DNA from: an uncultured Campylobacter sp.
GTDB taxonomy: Bacteria > Campylobacterota > Campylobacteria > Campylobacterales > Campylobacteraceae
Direction: 5' to 3'
NCBI RefSeq assembly: GCF_905372745.1
Contig: NZ_CAJPQR010000003.1
Location: 31,509-95,508, forward strand
DNA length: 64,000 nucleotides
Positions 36,525 through 43,586 of this stretch are shown piece by piece (the stretch's first letter is position 1; each line of letters opens with the position of its first letter). The notes below the pieces were generated by a model. That model was not told the DNA's origin. It saw only the letters and a program-made list of their open reading frames with translations, and did not search any database. Made by a program: the position numbers and the translations under genes.

Positions 36525-37445
36525 ATGAGCGAAAAATTTAAAATCATAGACGCTTGCGTGCAAGGCGACGTGCGTTATCCTTACGCCCCAAAGCCGTCGC
36601 AGGGCAGAGATGCTACGGTAGTGATCTACCCGCCTAGCAGACTAGCCGAGGGCATAGCCTTTGCCAAAGAACACGACGTGCGAGTCGTTAGGATCGCAGG
36701 CAACCCTAGCGTTGTTTCCTCGCTTGATTTTAGCGCATTCGAAATCTTTCCCGAGATAGAGATTTTAGAGATTTGGAAGGATTTTAAAATCGGCGAAGTA
36801 AAGGGCGCGGAGGCGCTTTACGATACTGAGATGCGAGCTTTGCGATTTTTTGAAAACGCCGAATTCGGGCTTGATTTCTTGCGGTTTAAAAATTTAGAAG
36901 CGCTTGAGGCGACGCAAAACAAAAAGATGAAATTTAACCGCCTGCCGCCTACTTTGCGCTACGCTAAAATTTCAAAACTCTCGCACGAAAATTTGGCCAT
37001 TTTCCGTGATACGCCAAGACTTGAGCAGCTAGAGCTGGCTTTTACGAGGATTGTGAACCTGGACGGCATAAAGCGTTGCAGCGAACTAAATTTTTTGTTT
37101 ATATTTTCCGCGCCTAGGCTTACTAACGTAAGCGAGATAAATGCTCTAAAAAAGCTAAAGGGACTGTATATCGAACGCTGCAGGCTGCTTAATAGCGCAG
37201 CGATAGAAGGCGTGCGGCTAGAGTCGCTGGAGCGTTTCGATGCGCGCTTTAACGCGGAAAATTTGAAATTTTTAGCCAATTTTCCGAATTTGCGAGAATT
37301 CTTTTTTAAATACGTAGCAGACGGAGATCTAACGCCTATATTAGAGAGCAAAATCAGCGGCTGCGGCTTTGAAAGCAGGGGGCATTATTCGCACACTTGG
37401 AGCAAGCTTCACGACCTGCTGAAGGCAAAATACGGCGAAAAATGA
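36525..37445 (+). CDS. Leucine-rich-repeat-like cytosolic protein
   Basis: A 306-aa protein without signal sequence. The second half has irregular leucine-rich repeats, such as LEQLELAFTRIVNLDGIKRC, LNFLFIFSAPRLTNVSEINA, LKGLYIERCRLLNSAAIEGV and LESLERFDARFNAENLKFL. LRR proteins of this kind occur among bacterial immunity proteins. The next two genes look like immunity proteins too, which makes this role plausible but unproven. Confidence 0.6.
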   Translation: MSEKFKIIDACVQGDVRYPYAPKPSQGRDATVVIYPPSRLAEGIAFAKEHDVRVVRIAGNPSVVSSLDFSAFEIFPEIEILEIWKDFKIGEVKGAEALYDTEMRALRFFENAEFGLDFLRFKNLEALEATQNKKMKFNRLPPTLRYAKISKLSHENLAIFRDTPRLEQLELAFTRIVNLDGIKRCSELNFLFIFSAPRLTNVSEINALKKLKGLYIERCRLLNSAAIEGVRLESLERFDARFNAENLKFLANFPNLREFFFKYVADGDLTPILESKISGCGFESRGHYSHTWSKLHDLLKAKYGEK

Positions 37446-37485
37446 AGCAAGATAACGCATGCAGGCTAAAACCGGCGCAAACGAA

Positions 37486-37969
37486 ATGAAAATTTTAGAC
37501 GACGTCATCGCTCCAAACGTCGGAGTCGGGGGTATATATTTGGGCGAAAACGTTAATGATATCTTTAGCAAGTTAGACAAACCAGGCTACGAAATAAACG
37601 ATATACGCGACGACTGCATAAAAATAAAAGAATCGTTTTTGGATATTTATTTCGACCCTATAAATTTTGAAATTTCCCTTATCTCGTGCGGCGTAAATTT
37701 TAACGGATATTATAAAACGTCAAAAGGGCGCATCTGGGCGGGGATGAGCGTAGCGGATATCTTTGCAAAATACGACCGAACAGGTCGCTTGGGGCGGATT
37801 CGTCGCGGTCGATAGGATTTGGGGTATCGGGTTTCCTTTGCCGGAAGAATTCGATGATTTTTCCGAATTAACCGATTTTTTAGATTATGATTTCGTTTTT
37901 AAAGAATTATGTGTATATAAAGACGCAAACGCGAATAATTTAAAGGCCAACAAGCGGCGCAAGCGATAG
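37486..37969 (+). pseudogene. Frameshifted immunity-like protein
   Basis: From ATG 37486 the frame encodes a soluble acidic protein up to SVADIFAKYDRT and then runs out of sense at 37815. The next frame carries on with EQVAWGGFVAVDRIWGIGF and ends at 37969. Joined, they read as one protein of about 160 aa. The frames switch near 37785-37795 (CGACCGAACAGG), consistent with one extra base. The size, acidity and aromatic-rich end resemble immunity proteins. A sequencing error is an alternative. Confidence 0.55.
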
Positions 37970-38029
37970 AAATTAGAATTTAAAAAATCGCAAAAAATAA
38001 TTGGCAAGCAAGAGGGTTTGATTGATAAA

Positions 38030-38642
38030 ATGAAAAATATCCTTGTTTGGGGCTATCCCGTTAAAGATAACGAAAAAAGAGAAAAACTAAAAATACCGTT
38101 TTGCGACCAGATAGGCATTTTGGAGGAATTTAATATTAAAAAGACGCATCCGCCTTTTAGCTACGAATGGGTCGATACCGGTATAAACGGATAATATCCA
38201 TCCTATGCCCGAAGACGTAACTATATGTATAAAATCGATAAAAAATATTAGCTTTGATTTCTTGCCTTACGGCCTCGGTTTTTATATCGTTTCAGAAAGA
38301 CTACTGTCTTTTTTAGAAAAGAACGGGTTTGATTATAATTTTGACAAGAGTATCGCGTATCTGGTAAATACGAAAGGAAATTTGCTTACCGATGAGGCGT
38401 TTTATCTGGTAAGAATAATCGGATGGAAAATAAAAGAAGAGGTCGTTTATCCGGATTTAGCCAATCCGAAACAAGGCTTGTCGGCGGCGGCTTATACGGA
38501 CTCGCATAGAGATATCCTTTTAACTAGAAATTATTGCTATTTAAATACGTTAATAGTCAATAAAGATTTAAAAGATGAAATCTTAACTCTTTTTCGTAAC
38601 CCTTTTTTGTACTCGCTAGGCGAATGGAAAAAGCTATCGTAA
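38030..38642 (+). pseudogene. Frameshifted immunity-like protein (second gene)
   Basis: ATG 38030 opens 54 codons ending VDTGING and a TAA at 38192-38194. Reading one base later gives DNIHPMPEDVTICIKSI and runs on for about 150 codons to 38642. Together this is a continuous soluble protein of about 203 aa containing ISFDFLPYGLGFYIVSERLL. I could not match it to a named family with certainty; the general look is that of polymorphic-toxin immunity proteins. One inserted base near 38190 explains the break. Confidence 0.55.
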
Positions 38643-38790
38643 TTGGCGCGGCTTGGTCGGCGACTAAGTTTGGCGTCTTCAAAAAATCGTATATAGGCTT
38701 ATCGATTATATTTTTGATGCCATTTAAGTAACTAAAATGCTCGTCGAAACAAATGGCGTTAAGCTCGTTTTGATAAATAAATAATCGCAT
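38557..38790 (-). CDS. Short ORF or gene fragment opposite the immunity-like gene
   Basis: ATG 38790 with GGGGTGG upstream encodes 77 aa. The first 50 (including YQNELNAICFDEHFSYLNG) look coding-like. The last part overlaps the convergent gene at 38030-38642 by 86 bp and has shadow-like composition. It may be the 5' part of a gene truncated by a past rearrangement. Low certainty. Confidence 0.3.
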   Translation of the reverse strand: MRLFIYQNELNAICFDEHFSYLNGIKNIIDKPIYDFLKTPNLVADQAAPITIAFSIRLASTKKGYEKELRFHLLNLY

Positions 38791-38830
38791 ACGAATCCAC
38801 CCCTTTATTACTTGGTTATTTATCTTAAAT

Positions 38831-39150
38831 TTACCCCCTGCCGCCGTAAAGCACCGCGCAAGCGCCAAGCAGGCAAATCGCGTCGCCGATTAAGTCCCAT
38901 TTCGTAAAGGCTTGCTTTTCTACAAAATGCAGCCAAAGCAGCGACGAGACGATGTAGATACCGCCGTAGACGGCGTAAGCGCGTCCGGCGAAGTCTAAAT
39001 TTACCCGCGTCAAAATATAAGCAAACGCCGAGAGCGACGCCCCGCCGAGAGCTAAAAACAGCGCGCTTTTGTAATACACGCCCAAAAGCTAAAGCAGCCC
39101 AAAATCTCAAAAAACGCCGCCGCGAAATAAAGCAAGATTTCTTTTAACAA
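38831..39150 (-). pseudogene. Frameshifted YnfA/UPF0060 small membrane protein
   Basis: From TTG 39150 (overlapping the xth stop) one frame encodes the first YnfA helix, LLYFAAAFFEILGCFSFW. The next frame supplies the rest: YYKSALFLALGGASLSAF, FAGRAYAVYGGIYIVSSLLW and WDLIGDAICLLGACAVLYG. These are the classic UPF0060 blocks. One missing base near 39085 would restore a single protein of about 106 aa with four helices. It is translationally coupled to xth. Confidence 0.7.
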
Positions 39151-39914
39151 AGTCCGTCCAGATCGATCTCTATGCCGACGGGGCAGTGATCCGAGCCCGC
39201 GATATCGCTTAAGATAAACGCATCTTTTAGGCGGTCTTTGAGGCTTGATGAAATGAAAAAATAATCAATCCTCCAGCCGACGTTTTTGGCGCGAGCGTTA
39301 AAACGGTAGCTCCACCACGAATACGCGTCCGCCTCGTCGCCGCGCACGTGCCGAAACGTATCGATAAAACCGCGCGAGACGACCTCGTCCAGCCACGCTC
39401 GCTCGATAGGCAAAAAGCCCGAGGTTTTGGCGTTTGCTTTTGGGTTTTTTAGGTCTATTTCGCGGTGAGCGGTGTTTACGTCGCCGCAAAATATCACGTC
39501 TTTGCCCTGCTTTACGAGCTCCTCTATATACGCCAAAAATTTAGCGTAAAAATCCATCTTGTAGGCTAGGCGCGTCTCGTCTTTTTGGCCGTTTGGAAAG
39601 TAGATGTTAAAAAGTACGACGTTGCCGAATCTATGCTCCAAAACCCGCCCTTCGTCGTCGTCAAAAAACGCCGCTTTTTGCGTAACGGAGCTAAATTTAG
39701 CCAGACTCATCACGCCGGAATACCCCGCTCTGGCCGCTGAATTTACGCTGATTTCGTTAAATCCGAGCTTGTAAATCTCGGCAGGCACGTCGCTCTCGCG
39801 CACTTTAATCTCCTGAAGGCCCAAAAAATCGGGTCTATGCTGCTCTAGCCAAGCAAAGCCGTCTTTAGCAGCGACGGCACGCAGTCCGTTTACGTTCCAG
39901 CTGATTAGTTTCAA
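39144..39914 (-). CDS. xth: Exodeoxyribonuclease III
   Basis: A 256-aa Mg-dependent AP endonuclease/3'-5' exonuclease for base-excision repair. It shows SWNVNGLRAV, GLQEIKVRESDVP, IYFPNGQ, CGDVNTAHREIDLKNP, WRIDYFFIS and the catalytic end SDHCPVGIEI. Its length fits the XthA family. Confidence 0.95.
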   Translation of the reverse strand: MKLISWNVNGLRAVAAKDGFAWLEQHRPDFLGLQEIKVRESDVPAEIYKLGFNEISVNSAARAGYSGVMSLAKFSSVTQKAAFFDDDEGRVLEHRFGNVVLFNIYFPNGQKDETRLAYKMDFYAKFLAYIEELVKQGKDVIFCGDVNTAHREIDLKNPKANAKTSGFLPIERAWLDEVVSRGFIDTFRHVRGDEADAYSWWSYRFNARAKNVGWRIDYFFISSSLKDRLKDAFILSDIAGSDHCPVGIEIDLDGLC

Positions 39915-39972
39915 ATTTTATCCTTTGTAAAAAACGGCTATAATAGCGAAAAATTTAGAAATTCGGACTTTG

Positions 39973-40224
39973 ATGAACGAGCTAGCAAGAGAGATTTTCG
40001 CTCAAATTTTGGGCGAGAAAAAGACGGAAATAATTTTATTTTTAGCGCAAAATGCCGACGAAAACGGCTTTATTTGCATTAAAATTTCGCAAATCTGCGA
40101 GCAAACGAGCGCTAGCAAACCAACCGTCATAGAGACGATAAAACTGCTAGAAAGCCGTAAAATTTTCGAGCGTATCAAAAACGGGATTTACCGCTTTAAA
40201 AATCTAAAAGAGCTACAAAAATAA
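39973..40224 (+). CDS. Small winged-helix DNA-binding protein
   Basis: An 83-aa protein with a helix-turn-helix of the winged type: IKISQICEQTSASKPTVIETIKLLESRKIFERIKNGIYRF. The ATG at 39973 follows an alternative TTG at 39970. Regulators of this size occur in plasmids and chromosomes as copy-number or autoregulatory factors. The target is unknown. Confidence 0.65.
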   Translation: MNELAREIFAQILGEKKTEIILFLAQNADENGFICIKISQICEQTSASKPTVIETIKLLESRKIFERIKNGIYRFKNLKELQK

Positions 40225-40368
40225 GCAAATTTAGCTTTTTTCGCGCGGCCGTATCTACTTCGGGCAAATTCGGCGCGCGCTAGCAAATCTGCCTAATTTA
40301 AATTTAATCGCGCAAAATTTATTCAACCTGATTCGCCGAAATTTGCGTCAAATTTAATCATGCGGATT

Positions 40369-40857
40369 TTACTGTTCAACCGCAAATTTAACCGACCTTG
40401 GCTGAGCGATGCGTTCGTAGTCCTTCGCGTTTAAAATGATAGAGCGATCTAGCAAGCCTGCGTTAAAGGCAAGCTCGGCGTAGCGCGTAAATAAGCTAGG
40501 ATCGGCGATCAGCTCTAGCTCCTCGCAAAAGCTAAACGGCGGAACGCTGCCGGGTACGCAGTCCGTTAGCCTCTCGACCTCGCCGGGACTCGCTAGGCTA
40601 GCTCTAGTGCCGCCAAGTGCGCGCGCGATGAGCTGCAAATCAGCCTTGTAATCCGCCGGCAGCACGACCAAAACATATCGTTTGACGTCGCCGCCTTTTA
40701 TGACGCAAACGAGCGCCTTAGCCCCCTGTCCTAGCTGCGTGCCGCGCGCTACGGCGACCTCGGCCGAGGTTTTGACGCTTTCGTGAGATACCGCGCGAAA
40801 GTTTGCGTTTTGCGCGCTTAGCAGCTCTTTTAGTTTCTCGAAAATTTGCTCGGACAT
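40369..40857 (-). CDS. YbaK/EbsC-type aminoacyl-tRNA deacylase
   Basis: A 162-aa protein of the YbaK/ProX editing superfamily. The blocks TSAEVAVARGTQLGQGAKALVC, LPADYKADL and TDCVPGSVPPFSF are typical. It probably hydrolyses a mischarged tRNA; the exact substrate (Cys-tRNAPro, Ala-tRNAPro or other) cannot be told from sequence alone. Confidence 0.85.
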   Translation of the reverse strand: MSEQIFEKLKELLSAQNANFRAVSHESVKTSAEVAVARGTQLGQGAKALVCVIKGGDVKRYVLVVLPADYKADLQLIARALGGTRASLASPGEVERLTDCVPGSVPPFSFCEELELIADPSLFTRYAELAFNAGLLDRSIILNAKDYERIAQPRSVKFAVEQ

Positions 40858-41042
40858 CGCTATTCCTTTGGTTTAAATTTTAGTTTAGATTATACAGCAA
40901 ATTTTAAAATATCCGCCTTGCCGCCCCGATTATTTTAAAGATTTAGCAAGCCAAATGCGTCTAAATTTAAATATTTTTTGGCTATTATTTTGCAAATTTG
41001 CCTTAAAATGAACGCAAAAAAGCAAATTTACAAAGGAAAAAT

Positions 41043-41729
41043 ATGCAAATAGATAAAATCCAAATCGAAGCGGGCTGGAAAGAGGCGCTAAAAGAGGAGT
41101 TTTTGAGCGAAAATTTCGCCCGCGTGAAGGAAAATTTCCTGCGCGCAAAGGCCGCGGGCGAGGTCTATCCGCCAAATGCGCTGATATTTAACGCCTTTAA
41201 TCTAACGCCCTTTAACGCCGTCAAAGTCGTAATCCTGGGCCAAGACCCATATCACGGCGCGGGACAGGCGATGGGGCTAAGCTTCTCCGTGCCACGCGGC
41301 GTCAAAATCCCGCCCAGCCTGCAAAATATCTACAAAGAAATTTACGACGATTTGGGCGTTACGCAGCCAAACTCGGGCGATCTGAGCTACTGGGCGAAGC
41401 AGGGCGTGCTACTGCTAAACGCGACGCTAAGCGTTAGCGCGGGACAGGCAAATTCGCATGCAAATTTCGGCTGGCAGGAATTCACGGACGCTGCGATCGG
41501 GAGGCTTAGCGAACGCGCCAGAAACGTTGTTTTCATGCTCTGGGGCAACCCAGCCAAAGCAAAAGCCTCGCTCATCGACACATCGCGCCACCTCGTGCTA
41601 ACGGCGGCTCATCCAAGCCCGTTAGCGCGCGGCGCGTTTTTTGGATGCAGGCACTTTTCAAAGGCGAATTTGTATCTAGCGCAGCACGGCAAAGCGCCGA
41701 TAGATTGGGATCTAAACAACGCCGTTTAG
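41043..41729 (+). CDS. ung: Uracil-DNA glycosylase
   Basis: A 228-aa family 1 enzyme. The catalytic water-activating loop VVILGQDPYHGAGQAMGLSFSV, LLLNATLSV, the VFMLWGNPAKAKA strand and the leucine-intercalation loop AAHPSPLARGAFFGC are intact. It removes uracil from DNA. A typical AAAGGAAAAAT site precedes the ATG. Confidence 0.97.
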   Translation: MQIDKIQIEAGWKEALKEEFLSENFARVKENFLRAKAAGEVYPPNALIFNAFNLTPFNAVKVVILGQDPYHGAGQAMGLSFSVPRGVKIPPSLQNIYKEIYDDLGVTQPNSGDLSYWAKQGVLLLNATLSVSAGQANSHANFGWQEFTDAAIGRLSERARNVVFMLWGNPAKAKASLIDTSRHLVLTAAHPSPLARGAFFGCRHFSKANLYLAQHGKAPIDWDLNNAV

Positions 41730-41821
41730 AGCCTAGCTAGCCGCACAAATTTTACTTTAAATCTACGCAAATAGATAAATTTAACAAAGGAGTAAAATGG
41801 CGATTTCAATCAAACTCAAAT

Positions 41822-42451
41822 TTGTCGTGCAGTTTTGCCGGTTGCAAATACAAATGGGGGGAGTTTATATGGGCTACGCTAAAAGACTGCCGCTTTACTC
41901 AAATCAAAAAGAATGTCCGCTTAAAATTCAATAGTTGTAAATTGTTAGAGGACTGCCTATTTAGCGGAGAAATCCACAAGGTGCTTTTTTGGCATTCCAG
42001 TCTAAAAAACTGCACCTTTGAGGGGACGCTATACGACTGCTCTTTTTACGGGGTCGAAAAGATAACAGACCTGCGTAAAGGCGAGATTATCCCGCCTGAA
42101 AAAGTGGATAATAGAATGGACGGCGTGGATTTTTCTAAGGCGGATATCATTATGTGTAACTTTTGGTCATTTTGTTATTTGGATAAAGTCAAACCCTCAA
42201 AAAACAATTGCGTATTTAAGATAACCGATGAATTTTATAGCTGTTTGCTTTCCGTTATCGAAAATAGCGATAGCCCTTTAAAAGAGGAGTTGATAAAAGA
42301 GGCAAAATCAGATTATGCTCCACATCCTACAACCCCCTATGAAGTAATACACCCCAAAGATTTTTTATATCCGGAAAAAGCAGAACTTGCCCAAGCGCTC
42401 TACGATCTCGTCTGCGAGGCGGCGGAGGCTACGGGATGCAGGGTGAAGTAG
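41822..42451 (+). CDS. Pentapeptide-repeat-like protein with uncertain start
   Basis: The 209-aa frame has beta-helix-like spacing of C/L-x-F/L units: LSCSFAGCKYKWGEF, LKDCRFTQI, LEDCLFSGEI, LKNCTFEGTL and YDCSFYGV. The frame opens at TTG 41822 without a ribosome site. A perfect site (AAAGGAG) and ATG at 41797 lie one base out of frame and read MAISIKLK before diverging. This suggests a frameshift near 41810-41825 or a replaced 5' end. Its function is unknown. Confidence 0.5.
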   Translation: MSCSFAGCKYKWGEFIWATLKDCRFTQIKKNVRLKFNSCKLLEDCLFSGEIHKVLFWHSSLKNCTFEGTLYDCSFYGVEKITDLRKGEIIPPEKVDNRMDGVDFSKADIIMCNFWSFCYLDKVKPSKNNCVFKITDEFYSCLLSVIENSDSPLKEELIKEAKSDYAPHPTTPYEVIHPKDFLYPEKAELAQALYDLVCEAAEATGCRVK

Positions 42452-42614
42452 CAGAGCCCCGAGACTAAGCGACTAGCAAATAAACGAATAAATCTTAAAC
42501 CGCTAAAATAGCAAAAAGCAAACGGCGCGGGAGGGCTAAATTTAGAACTAAAATAAACGTTATCTCCCGCGGCGATTTTAAATTTACCGCCGAATCTTGC
42601 CTTAAATATAATAG

Positions 42615-42636
42615 AAATGTAGGTTACATTACATTT
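42615..42636 (+). promoter_or_regulatory. Palindromic operator candidate upstream of the HMA genes
   Basis: AAATGTA at 42615-42621 pairs with TACATTT at 42630-42636, with an inner TTACAT. It lies in a very AT-rich segment about 80 bp before the first HMA gene. A metal-responsive regulator is a reasonable guess, but no consensus was matched. Confidence 0.35.
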
Positions 42637-42714
42637 AAAATAAATCAAAATAATAAATATATAAGAAATATACTGATACAATTTAATATCAAATATTATT
42701 TTCAAGGAGCGACG

Positions 42715-42975
42715 ATGAGGAAAATTTTACTTTTAGCGGCGATTTGCGGCAGCGTTTTTGCAGAGCAAACCTACGAACTAAATGTACCTAACATGAACTG
42801 CGGCGGCTGCGCCAAGAAAATCGAAGATGCCGCAAAAAGCGTCAAAGGCGTAAAAAGAGTGAGTTTTGATCTAAAAAGCAAGGACGTAAATATCACCGCA
42901 GATAGCGGCGCAAACGTGATGGACGTCGTGCGCGCCATCCAAGCTAAAAAATACAAAGTCGGTATCAAAGAATGA
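42715..42975 (+). CDS. Periplasmic HMA metallochaperone 1
   Basis: An 86-aa protein with a short signal peptide (ILLLAAICGSVFAEQ) and one heavy-metal-associated domain: NVPNMNCGGCAKKIEDAAK with the CxxC metal site, and VKRVSFDLKSKDVNI. It resembles MerP/CopP-type copper or mercury binders, but is exported. It overlaps the next HMA gene by four bases (ATGA). Confidence 0.85.
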   Translation: MRKILLLAAICGSVFAEQTYELNVPNMNCGGCAKKIEDAAKSVKGVKRVSFDLKSKDVNITADSGANVMDVVRAIQAKKYKVGIKE

Positions 42976-43238
42976 AAAAGCTAGCTCTGGTTTTCGCGCT
43001 TAGCGCGGCGGCGTTTGCGGACAAGACGCTAGTTTACGAGATCCCCAATATGGCCTGCGTGAGCTGCTACGAAGTCATCACGCAGACGCTAAATACGCTT
43101 AAGGGCGTAAAGAAATTTGATGTAAATTTGGAAGCTAAAACGGCCGATATCGTCGTCCAGGACGACTTTGCCGAAAATACGGTCGTAGAGGCGCTCAAAA
43201 AACAGGGCTATCAAGCTGTTTTAAAATCTGAAAAATAA
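42972..43238 (+). CDS. Periplasmic HMA metallochaperone 2
   Basis: An 88-aa paralog of the preceding gene with signal peptide (LALVFALSAAAFA) and HMA motif IPNMACVSCYEVITQTL (CxxC). The two are translationally coupled and could pass metal, probably Cu(I), between them. A TonB receptor follows 348 bp downstream. Confidence 0.83.
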   Translation: MKKLALVFALSAAAFADKTLVYEIPNMACVSCYEVITQTLNTLKGVKKFDVNLEAKTADIVVQDDFAENTVVEALKKQGYQAVLKSEK

Positions 43239-43586
43239 CGCCCGCGCTGGATAAATTTAGCTCTTAGCGCGGTTTTTATATTTTTAGCAAAAGCGGCTTT
43301 AGAGCTTAGCAAACCTGCTTGGCGTAGTTTTCTTAAGTGGCGACTAAATTTAGGCGTTTTTTGTTTAAATTTGCGGTTTAAAGCGCGTTTAAAAAACAAA
43401 GCTTAATCGCTGCGAAGATGAACCGCAAATAGCCGCCTTTTTACAAATTTTGCGGCGTAAATTTAGCCGAATTTAGCGACTTTTTAAAGCTAAAACGTAA
43501 GGCGAGTAAAATTTATCGCCGCCTAAAATGCGCGGTTTTTGACGCAAACGTCCAAAACCGACGAATAAATTTAACTAAGGATAATT
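43239..43586. other. Gene-free spacer before the TonB receptor
   Basis: 348 bp without a credible ORF. AAATTT-rich, ending in an AACTAAGGATAATT start region. No Fur box was recognised. Confidence 0.45.
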
